From the NCBI GenBank assembly GCA_030636765.1, contig DAOVWI010000022.1, positions 1 to 19,644 on the forward strand: a stretch of DNA of 19,644 nucleotides, given 5' to 3'. This document shows, piece by piece, positions 6,976 to 12,632 of the stretch. A model generated the notes under the pieces. That model was not told the origin of the DNA and did not search any database. It saw only the letters and a list, made by a program, of their open reading frames with translations. This DNA is from Gemmatimonadales bacterium. Lineage in GTDB: Bacteria; Gemmatimonadota; Gemmatimonadetes; Palauibacterales; Palauibacteraceae. How positions within the stretch are numbered: position 1 is the first letter of the stretch; each line of letters begins with the position of its first letter. Both the position numbers and the translations under genes were made by a program.

Positions 6976-8189
6976 CGCGGCCCTCCTCGTCTGGGCACCA
7001 GTTCCACGTCGCGTCCGGCTTGCTGGAGCAAAGACCGCATGGCGACAGCCGCCTCCGGGCGCTCATACGCTCCAGCATAAACCTGATAGGTCATATCGCC
7101 CGCCGCCGCCAGCGGCAGGACGTAAGTCGGCACTCCGCCGAGCGCCAGCTCGCGCTGGGCTGCGCTGGCGGATGCCGTATCTTCGTGAACTGCCACGAGG
7201 AAGCTCAGCGACGCCGGACGGAGGTCCCAATCGCTCGCCGACTCCTTGACCCCACGCTCCACCAGCGCGTGCATCAGATCCCTGGCGGCCGGGCGGGTCG
7301 GAAGCGCACCCGCGAACAGGCGATAGTAGAGGGTTCCGCGGATCAGCGTGGGCGATACGAAGAGGAGAAGCCCGGGCACGGCCAACCGCCCGGCTCGTCG
7401 GCGGGCGTCCTCCAGGGAGGTGTAGCTGGCGATGAGAACGGAGTACGCGAGCGCCGGGGCGATGGCATCGCCGGGAACCGCGCCGGCCGCGCCCGCGTCA
7501 CCTTCCGCTGCCGCGCCCGCATCGCCCTCGGCTGCCACCTCGCCGTGCGCCGTTGCCGTCGCGTATGCGCCGATGCCATCCGAGGCTTCTCGGTCCGTCG
7601 CGACGCGCGCGACCACCCACCAGCCGCCGACGAGGCCCGCGATGATCACCGAGGCGAGCATCAGGCGCCCGATCGGAATCCCCTGCACCACCCTGTGCCG
7701 CCGCCAGCGGCCCGGAACGAGCGCAGGCTCGCTGGAGGAGCGCAGCGGAAGCTCGACGTCGAACCACTCGGCCGGAAGCTGCGAGCGATCCTCGGCGACC
7801 GGCAGCAGCAGCGTCCCGCCGGCTACCCTGACTCGCTGGAACAGCTGACGAAGACGGGACGGCGATAGAGGCTCCTCAGACCGTCCGGTTGGCACGTACA
7901 GGAAGCGGTGATCGGCGGTGCGTCGAGCAACATCCATGAGCCGGGCCCGGCCGGCCAGGACGTCCGTGATCCCCTCATCTCCGGCAGCTCCCAGACGCGC
8001 ATCGAGAGCCCGGCCGGCCTCGCCCCAGCCGACAAGCAGTGTCCGGCCACGGCGCTGCTCGGCGACCGCGGAAGCGATCTCGAGCGTCCGCTCCACCAGG
8101 CCCGCGTCGCCCACGAGGCCCTCGCCGCCCACGAGGCCAACAAGAGCGACGATACGTGCGTCGGGTGGCAGCCCAGAGATCGCTCTCAA
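6972..8189 (-). CDS. Single-pass membrane protein: degenerate BY-kinase/MinD-like domain plus two SPOR domains
   Basis: This 405-residue protein has no gene name I recognise. Residues 12-150 resemble the CpsD/BY-kinase or ParA-MinD fold: RIVALVGLVGGEG aligns with the P-loop region, RGRTLLVG with the Walker A' strand, and GITDVLAGRA (73-82) with the GLSDVL-G motif of BY-kinases. The P-loop lysine and the Walker A' aspartate are absent, so ATP hydrolysis is unlikely. A membrane helix spans about 174-196. An Ala/Gly/Asp/Glu linker with a repeated AEGDAGAA follows, then two SPOR-like units at about 247-315 (YSVLIASYTSLEDA) and 327-400 (MTYQVYAGAYERPEA). SPOR domains bind peptidoglycan lacking stem peptides, so the C-terminus should be periplasmic. 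The start is TTG, with AGGTGAG abutting it, so it is uncertain. It is tightly placed between the SPOR lipoprotein and smc. Confidence 0.75.
   Translation of the reverse strand: MRAISGLPPDARIVALVGLVGGEGLVGDAGLVERTLEIASAVAEQRRGRTLLVGWGEAGRALDARLGAAGDEGITDVLAGRARLMDVARRTADHRFLYVPTGRSEEPLSPSRLRQLFQRVRVAGGTLLLPVAEDRSQLPAEWFDVELPLRSSSEPALVPGRWRRHRVVQGIPIGRLMLASVIIAGLVGGWWVVARVATDREASDGIGAYATATAHGEVAAEGDAGAAAEGDAGAAGAVPGDAIAPALAYSVLIASYTSLEDARRRAGRLAVPGLLLFVSPTLIRGTLYYRLFAGALPTRPAARDLMHALVERGVKESASDWDLRPASLSFLVAVHEDTASASAAQRELALGGVPTYVLPLAAAGDMTYQVYAGAYERPEAAVAMRSLLQQAGRDVELVPRRGGPR
7486..7533 (-). repeat. 24-base tandem repeat, two copies, in the linker of the SPOR membrane protein
   Basis: The units at 7486-7509 and 7510-7533 match closely and encode two successive AEGDAGAA octapeptides in the periplasmic linker between the membrane helix and the first SPOR domain. 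An in-frame unit of this kind can change linker length by slippage without breaking the protein. Confidence 0.75.
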
Positions 8190-8190
8190 C

Positions 8191-9735
8191 TCACCTGTCG
8201 ATTCCGGCCGTCAGCTCGGTGACCCAAGCATCCAGACTGCGCTCGCGCCGAAGCTGCCGCGCCGCCGCATCGGCCCCCGAGCGAGCCGAGTACGGTCCAA
8301 CGAGCGCCCGGTACCACATCTGGCCCCCGTCGTCCCGCCGCCGCTGGATCGCCGTCGGATAGCCACTCCGCGCGAGCGTGCCCACGAGCTCGATCACGCC
8401 CGCCGGCGTGCGTGAAGCGACGGCAACCGCGTAGTAGCCGGCCGCGGGCGCGGCGAACGCGAAGCCGAGGGAATCCGCGGCCGGAACCGCCGCCTCCGCC
8501 AACTCGCCCTCCTGCCCGGCATCCTTCGATTCGACGGCAACGGAGCCTGCCGTATCGCCCGGCTCTCCCGCGTCCCGGGCCCCGGCGTCCCCACGGGCCC
8601 CGGCGTCCTCACGGGCCAGCCGGACCGGCGCTGCGGGATTCCACTGAACCGCCAGCCACCAGGCGCGGGGCGGGCCTTCGATCCGCTCCACTCGAGCCAC
8701 CGACCCCTCTGCGACGAACCGCGTCAGAAGGAGCGTGTCCCCACGAGACGCCAGCACGTCTCCGCTCGGCAGGCCCAACGGCAGATCCGACCTCCAATCC
8801 ACCTCGAGACGAACCGGCGAATCGCCGACGAGCGAGATCCGGTATGCGACCGCCCCGTCGAACGCGAGCAGCTGCTGACCGTGGACGCCGACTCGAAGCT
8901 CCGTCACATCGGCCTCGAGGCGCGCCAGCTCCCGCCGCCCGTTGCCGACCCTTGCGACCGCCAGAACGCGGCCGCCCGCCAGGGCCACGTACAGCTCATG
9001 GGAGGAAGCCGAGACCGCGAACGCCGTCACCGGCTTCCTGAACTCGAAACGTCGCTCGACCTCGAGCTCTGGAAGTCGAACCGAGATGATCTCTTCACCG
9101 TCGGACGATCGGAACAGCGCGCTTCGGCCCCAACCTGTCACGAGGCCCGGCGGCATGACCGCCAGCGGGCGCAGAGCGATCGGCTCCTCCTCCGACTCCA
9201 ACAGCCAGAGCAACGGGCTATCCTCCCCGTCCACGAGCGCGACGACGGTGCCCTCGGAAGCCGGTGACGCCCACATGACGGGTCGGTCCGGCTCGTAGCT
9301 CCGGACACCACCCTCATGCACCACCACGATGGCGTCCTGGCTCCAGAAGGTGCCGGAGCCGCCGAACGCGCTCCACTCGAGGTCCTTCCCGACGCGGCCG
9401 AGAGCCTCCGAGACGTCGTCGGAAGGGACATAGCGATAGGCCTGACCGCCGGCTGTCAGGACGACGATTGAGCGAGCATCGAACGGGTGCACGCTCTCCG
9501 GCGTGGGGAGCCGCCGGGCGCCTGTCCATACCACGCGCTCGGGATCCGCCGCGGCCCTCACCTCGGCCCTCCCGCCGCGGCGGGGGAGCACGAGCAGGCC
9601 TGTCTCCTCGAGCCAGCTGCCGACGACCAGCCGATCGGGCGACGGCCCGGACCCGCCCTCCGAGTCATCGTCCGAGCGGCCGCAACCGGCGAGGAGGCAC
9701 AGCGGCGCCGCCAGGATGAGCGCCAGCCGGACCAT
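8191..9735 (-). CDS. SPOR-domain lipoprotein with probable beta-propeller region
   Basis: I start this gene at the ATG at 9735, giving 514 residues, because it opens with a lipoprotein signal MVRLALILAAPLCLLAGC whose lipobox is LLAG before C18. Starts further upstream would run back through rsfS and add a non-signal Arg/Pro-rich stretch. After a DDDSEGGSG linker, residues about 35-370 form repeated short beta-strand blocks (for example SIVVLTAGGQAYRYV and ELYVALAGGRVLAVARV), suggestive of a WD40-like or YVTN-like propeller; no family name can be fixed. An acidic Ala/Gly linker with repeats follows, and a SPOR domain occupies the last 80 or so residues (YYAVAVASRTPAG through YRALVGPYSARSGADAA). 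It is probably membrane-anchored in the periplasm and binds septal peptidoglycan. It lies 23 bases after rsfS and ends one base before the next SPOR gene. Confidence 0.75.
   Translation of the reverse strand: MVRLALILAAPLCLLAGCGRSDDDSEGGSGPSPDRLVVGSWLEETGLLVLPRRGGRAEVRAAADPERVVWTGARRLPTPESVHPFDARSIVVLTAGGQAYRYVPSDDVSEALGRVGKDLEWSAFGGSGTFWSQDAIVVVHEGGVRSYEPDRPVMWASPASEGTVVALVDGEDSPLLWLLESEEEPIALRPLAVMPPGLVTGWGRSALFRSSDGEEIISVRLPELEVERRFEFRKPVTAFAVSASSHELYVALAGGRVLAVARVGNGRRELARLEADVTELRVGVHGQQLLAFDGAVAYRISLVGDSPVRLEVDWRSDLPLGLPSGDVLASRGDTLLLTRFVAEGSVARVERIEGPPRAWWLAVQWNPAAPVRLAREDAGARGDAGARDAGEPGDTAGSVAVESKDAGQEGELAEAAVPAADSLGFAFAAPAAGYYAVAVASRTPAGVIELVGTLARSGYPTAIQRRRDDGGQMWYRALVGPYSARSGADAAARQLRRERSLDAWVTELTAGIDR
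8576..8617 (-). repeat. 18-base tandem repeat, about 2.3 copies, in the lipoprotein linker
   Basis: The 15-base core CGGGCCCCGGCGTCC (plus strand) occurs at 8576-8590 and 8594-8608, with a partial third copy from 8612, giving an 18-base period. It encodes the DAGARG-type repeat of the low-complexity linker before the SPOR domain. Confidence 0.7.
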
Positions 9736-9758
9736 CTCGCGGCCCTGTGCCACGGCCC

Positions 9759-10184
9759 TCAGAGGTCGTCCAGCGTCGCCCGGGGGGCGTCGCCCCACAA
9801 GCGCCCAAGACGGTAGTACTCCCTGGCCTGCGGGAGGAAGATGTGGACTACGACGTTGATGAAATCGATGAGGATCCACCGACCCGCGTCGCGGCCCTCG
9901 ACGCCGGCCGCACGGATGCTGCGCTCCCTGGTCCTCTCCAGGACGTTGTCCGCTATGGCTCGCGTGTGCACGTCCGAGTCGCCCGAAAGAATGACGAAGT
10001 AGTCGGTAGCATCCGAGAGCCCACGAAGATCGAGAACCACACCGTTTCGCGCGTTCCGCTCCAACGCCGCCGCCACGACGCCTTCCAGCTCCGCCGGGAC
10101 ACCGGCCGCCTGACCTACCAATCCGGCGAGCCGGTCAAGAAGCGGCGACGACGCGGAGACCGTCAGTCCTCCGCGACCACCCAC
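9759..10184 (-). CDS. rsfS: Ribosome silencing factor RsfS
   Basis: RsfS binds L14 on the large subunit and blocks subunit joining in starvation or stationary phase. The family core is plain: VAAALERNARNGVVLDLRGLSDATDYFVILSGDSDVHTRAI, then GRWILIDFINVVVHIFLPQAREYYRLGRLWGDA. The frame can start at a GTG (10184) that overlaps the end of rplI by 22 bases and gives 141 residues. A strong GGAGGA lies inside that overlap at the rplI stop, so the true start may be slightly downstream at a non-standard codon; the start is uncertain by 6-20 residues. It follows L9 and the S6/S18 genes, so its expression should track ribosome supply. It is cytoplasmic, with no signal peptide. Confidence 0.93.
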   Translation of the reverse strand: MGGRGGLTVSASSPLLDRLAGLVGQAAGVPAELEGVVAAALERNARNGVVLDLRGLSDATDYFVILSGDSDVHTRAIADNVLERTRERSIRAAGVEGRDAGRWILIDFINVVVHIFLPQAREYYRLGRLWGDAPRATLDDL

Positions 10185-10612
10185 ACCGTGAGCTCGGGGC
10201 GCACGTCGGCGTGCAGACGAACCGGCACGCGGTAAACGCCGAGCTCCTTGATCGGGTCCTCCAGCACGATGTCCCGGCGGTCGATATCGAGACCCTCGGC
10301 CGCCAGCTGCTCCGCTATGTCCGCGTTCGTCACCGAGCCGAAGAGGCGACCCTCTTCGCCCGCCCGCACCTTGAACGTCACCGACCGTCCCTCCAGCAGG
10401 AGCGCGGCCTCTCCCGCTTTCTCCCGCTCGCGCTCGACGCCCAACACGGCTTGCTGCCGCTCCTGCTGGAGACGCCGTGCGCTGCTCTCGGAGGCACTAT
10501 AGGCAAATCCTTGTGGAATCAGGTAGTTGCGGGCATAGCCCGGCTTCACGTCGACGACGTCGCCGACGTGACCGAGGTTGTCGACGTCCTTCCTGAGTAT
10601 CAAGCGCGTCAT
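10163..10612 (-). CDS. rplI: 50S ribosomal protein L9
   Basis: This is the 149-residue elongated protein of the large subunit that binds 23S rRNA near the base of the L1 stalk and helps hold the reading frame. The N-terminal L9 signature GHVGDVVDVKPGYARNYLIPQGFA is intact. A charged central helix follows (ARRLQQERQQAVLGVEREREKA), then the C-terminal domain with GRLFGSVTNADIAEQL. Length is standard. The ATG has only a weak upstream ribosome binding site (AACGGTG). It lies 24 bases after the DUF2232 gene, and its last codons overlap the proposed rsfS start. Confidence 0.97.
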   Translation of the reverse strand: MTRLILRKDVDNLGHVGDVVDVKPGYARNYLIPQGFAYSASESSARRLQQERQQAVLGVEREREKAGEAALLLEGRSVTFKVRAGEEGRLFGSVTNADIAEQLAAEGLDIDRRDIVLEDPIKELGVYRVPVRLHADVRPELTVWVVAED

Positions 10613-10636
10613 TGCAACACCGTTCGTTTCAGATGT

Positions 10637-11608
10637 CTACCTACTATCGTACGTCCGTTCCGATCCACTGAACCGGGCGCGCAGGTCAAGCCATGTATCG
10701 CTGATGCCCAGGATCAGCGCCAGCCCGACCGTGAGCGGGTAGAGAAGAAGAGCGGCCAACGCCAAGAGGAGCGTGGACCACACGGGGAACGCCACCGCGG
10801 GGATGAACCAGGCGAGAATCGCCGCCCCCCGAAGCACGTACAGGCCGCCCATGAACGTCAGGGCGTTTCCGCCGATTCGGGATACGAGCTCACCGGTCGG
10901 CAACAGGAAGAGGGCCAGGCCTCCGATGAGCACCCATATCAGGAAGTCGCTGAAGCCGAACTCGCGAAGCGGCCCTACGGCTCCTTCGGCACCGGTCAGC
11001 CGAAGCGCGATGAACCACGCCACACCCAGGGCAGCCAGCGTCGCGAGCGCCAGAAGGGCTGGGTAGAGCGCGATCTGAAGCTCGACCATGTCGCCGAGCG
11101 TCGTGGCCATGGTCCCGAGAAAGCTGTCGGCCTCTGCGTCCGTCAGCCAACCCATGATGACGTGCGAGGTCCAGCGGAGCTCCGAGGCCATCCACCAGTC
11201 CAGCTCGGCGACCGAGCCCGGGCGCACCAACCCCCAGAGGCCCAGCGCCGCAAACGCGGCCGCCACCGCGGCGATCGATCGCACCGCAAGACCCACCCTC
11301 GGCCACACGAGCGTCGAGAGAACGAAACCGCCGCCCACCATGAGCGCCCAGGCCCGCTCTCCATACCAGAGGGGCGTCGATCGTTCGTCAGATACGAAAG
11401 CCAGCCACACCAGGACGCCGGCCAAGAATGTGGAGAGGACACGTCCGGGCCGAAATGCCACCAAGATGACGGCCAGCGGCAGAGCGATCAGCAGGAGCGG
11501 ATTGACGGGCGAGAGCAGCAGGGTCGCCGCCAACAGCGCTCCCACGCGGGCGAACGTCCACCCGCCGCGCGGCCGACCGTTCGACACCGTCGGGCGCGTC
11601 TCCGTCAT
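10637..11608 (-). CDS. DUF2232 (YybS-like) polytopic membrane protein
   Basis: This 323-residue hydrophobic protein has about eight predicted membrane helices after a short charged N-terminus (MTETRPTVSNGRPRGG). Examples are ARVGALLAATLLLSPVNPLL, LLIALPLAVILVAF and FLIWVLIGGLALFLLP. I place it in the DUF2232/YybS family because of its topology and its position between rpsR and rplI, where that family is typically found; no catalytic residues are visible. Its function is unknown, and a transporter-like or S-component-like fold has been suggested for the family. GAGGCG lies five bases before the ATG. The charged tail DLRARFSGSERTYDSR is predicted cytoplasmic. Confidence 0.75.
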   Translation of the reverse strand: MTETRPTVSNGRPRGGWTFARVGALLAATLLLSPVNPLLLIALPLAVILVAFRPGRVLSTFLAGVLVWLAFVSDERSTPLWYGERAWALMVGGGFVLSTLVWPRVGLAVRSIAAVAAAFAALGLWGLVRPGSVAELDWWMASELRWTSHVIMGWLTDAEADSFLGTMATTLGDMVELQIALYPALLALATLAALGVAWFIALRLTGAEGAVGPLREFGFSDFLIWVLIGGLALFLLPTGELVSRIGGNALTFMGGLYVLRGAAILAWFIPAVAFPVWSTLLLALAALLLYPLTVGLALILGISDTWLDLRARFSGSERTYDSR

Positions 11609-11653
11609 CCGGGCGCCTCGGGCTCCATGATCAACAGGTTCTTCAGGGGCCTC

Positions 11654-11872
11654 TTACTGATAGTCCCGGATGTAGGGCAGTAGCGCCAGGTAGCGAGCAC
11701 GCTTGATCGCCGTCGCGATCTGGCGCTGGTGCCGAGCGCAGGAGCCCGTCGCCCGCCGGGGAAGGATCTTCCCTCTATCGGTGACGAATCGGCTCAGCAG
11801 GTGCTCGTCCTTGTAGTTCACCTGCCGGATACTGCGCTCACAGAGCTTGCAGACCTTTTTCAACATAACCAT
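11654..11872 (-). CDS. rpsR: 30S ribosomal protein S18 (zinc-binding cysteine form)
   Basis: This 72-residue protein forms the S6:S18 dimer on the central domain of 16S rRNA. The core LLSRFVTDRGKILPRRATG and AIKRARYLALLPYIRDYQ is highly characteristic. It retains a CxxC (CKLC, residues 8-11) and CARH downstream, the metal-ligand set of the zinc-containing S18 form that some genomes replace with a cysteine-free paralogue. GAGGAG lies eight bases upstream of the ATG; a second ATG two codons later (11866) is a possible alternative. No second S18 copy is seen in the window. Confidence 0.97.
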   Translation of the reverse strand: MVMLKKVCKLCERSIRQVNYKDEHLLSRFVTDRGKILPRRATGSCARHQRQIATAIKRARYLALLPYIRDYQ

Positions 11873-11919
11873 CTCAGAAACTCCTCGTCACGTCAGAGTA
11901 CATCGGGGAGCGCGGCACC

Positions 11920-12465
11920 CTACTCCTTCTCTTCCTTAGACTCGGGCCCGGTTTCCGGCTTCGGCTCGGACTCGACCTCGGTCTCCGGCTCGAGCTCGGG
12001 CTCAGCCTCCGCTTCGGGCTCGGCCTCAGCTTCCGACCCCGGCTCAGGCTCGGTTTCCGGCTCGGGCTCGGCTTCGGTGTCCGACTTGGGCTCGGCGTCG
12101 GGCCCGGGCTCAGCCGGACGCTCCCCTCTTACCGTTTCGGTGCGCATGTCGGTGCGCATGGAGGGCGGCAGAGGCAATTCGCCCTCGGAAAGCACGATGA
12201 GGTAGCGGAGCAGGTCTTCGTCGAGCTTGAGGAGTCGCTCGAACTCGGGGAGGGACGCCGGCTCCGCCTCGAACTGGGCGACGACGTAGTGCCCGTTCCG
12301 CTCCTTGTCGATCGGATACGCCAGCTGCCGCTTCCCCCAGTGCTCGACCGCCGAGATCTGGCCCGTCTGCTGGGTGAGGCGCGCGTGGAAGCTCTCGAGT
12401 TTTCCGTCGATCTCTTCGGAGGCGAGAGAGGAGCGGAAGATGTAGACGATCTCGTATTCGTGCAT
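11920..12465 (-). CDS. rpsF: 30S ribosomal protein S6 with long acidic C-terminal extension
   Basis: Residues 1-97 are a normal S6: MHEYEIVYIFRSSL, then the conserved WGKRQLAYPIDKERNGHYV strand-turn region, ending DEDLLRYLIVLSEG. A typical S6 stops soon after, but here it continues to 181 residues. From about residue 118 the tail is almost entirely Glu, Pro, Ala, Ser and Thr in EPEP/EAEAEP runs, with no predicted fold. AAGGAG lies six bases before the ATG. It is the first gene of the rpsF-rpsR-DUF2232-rplI-rsfS run and has a structured leader. The tail should be disordered, strongly negative and exposed. In Escherichia coli RimK adds glutamates to the S6 C-terminus after translation, so an encoded acidic tail is notable. 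Confidence 0.96.
   Translation of the reverse strand: MHEYEIVYIFRSSLASEEIDGKLESFHARLTQQTGQISAVEHWGKRQLAYPIDKERNGHYVVAQFEAEPASLPEFERLLKLDEDLLRYLIVLSEGELPLPPSMRTDMRTETVRGERPAEPGPDAEPKSDTEAEPEPETEPEPGSEAEAEPEAEAEPELEPETEVESEPKPETGPESKEEKE
11923..12114 (-). repeat. Low-complexity CTCGG-rich tract encoding the acidic S6 tail
   Basis: The plus strand is a degenerate array of gctcgg/gcctc/ttccgg hexamer-like units that codes for alternating Glu-Pro and Glu-Ala. Repeats are imperfect and remain in frame throughout, with no stop, so slippage can lengthen or shorten the tail without inactivating rpsF. Confidence 0.75.
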
Positions 12466-12490
12466 GGGTCTCTCCTTCGGTCTCGTTCGG

Positions 12491-12509
12491 CTCCGGACGC
12501 TCGCCGGAG
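12491..12509 (-). promoter_or_regulatory. Hairpin in the rpsF leader, candidate S6:S18 autoregulatory site
   Basis: CTCCGG and CCGGAG form a perfect six-base-pair stem with a seven-base loop, ending about 25 bases before the rpsF start. It is followed by CCGAACGAGACCGAAGGAG, which includes the ribosome binding site. Bacterial rpsF leaders often carry an RNA motif bound by S6:S18 with a conserved CCG. Location and the CCGAA element fit that, but I cannot show the full motif, so this is a candidate only. Confidence 0.4.
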
Positions 12510-12542
12510 CAGGAGGACTGGCTCTTCGCTGGCTGTCGGGTC

Positions 12543-12559
12543 CGCCGGGACCCCCGGCG
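12543..12559 (-). repeat. Perfect GC hairpin in the rpsF leader
   Basis: CGCCGGG and CCCGGCG pair over seven bases with a three-base GGT loop, just downstream of the putative -10. No T-run follows, so it is more likely an mRNA-stabilising or regulatory stem than a terminator. The rest of the 167-base hppA-rpsF gap shows no gene. Confidence 0.5.
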
Positions 12560-12567
12560 ATCGGCGC

Positions 12568-12596
12568 AAGCTATCCGAAGATCCGCTCTCCTTCAA
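12568..12596 (-). promoter_or_regulatory. Probable sigma70-type promoter for the rpsF operon
   Basis: TTGAAG (12596-12591, 4 of 6 to the -35 consensus) and TAGCTT (12573-12568, 3 of 6 to the -10) are 17 bases apart, in the only sizeable gap upstream of rpsF. Transcription would start near 12561 and give a leader of about 95 bases containing both hairpins. Confidence 0.5.
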
Positions 12597-12632
12597 GGTT
12601 TGGGGGTCGGACAAGCCTATCCGGGGACAGGA

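Noticed and set aside
9736..9879. An upstream start that would add 48 residues to the SPOR lipoprotein
   Set aside because: It overlaps rsfS, and the added sequence would hide a clear lipoprotein signal peptide starting at 9735.
10211..11683. A 490-codon plus-strand frame opposite rplI, DUF2232 and rpsR
   Set aside because: It is Arg/Gln/His-rich antisense sequence across three real genes.
12466..12632. An intrinsic terminator ending the hppA operon in the gap before rpsF
   Set aside because: The strong hairpin at 12543-12559 has no following T-run and lies downstream of the likely rpsF promoter.
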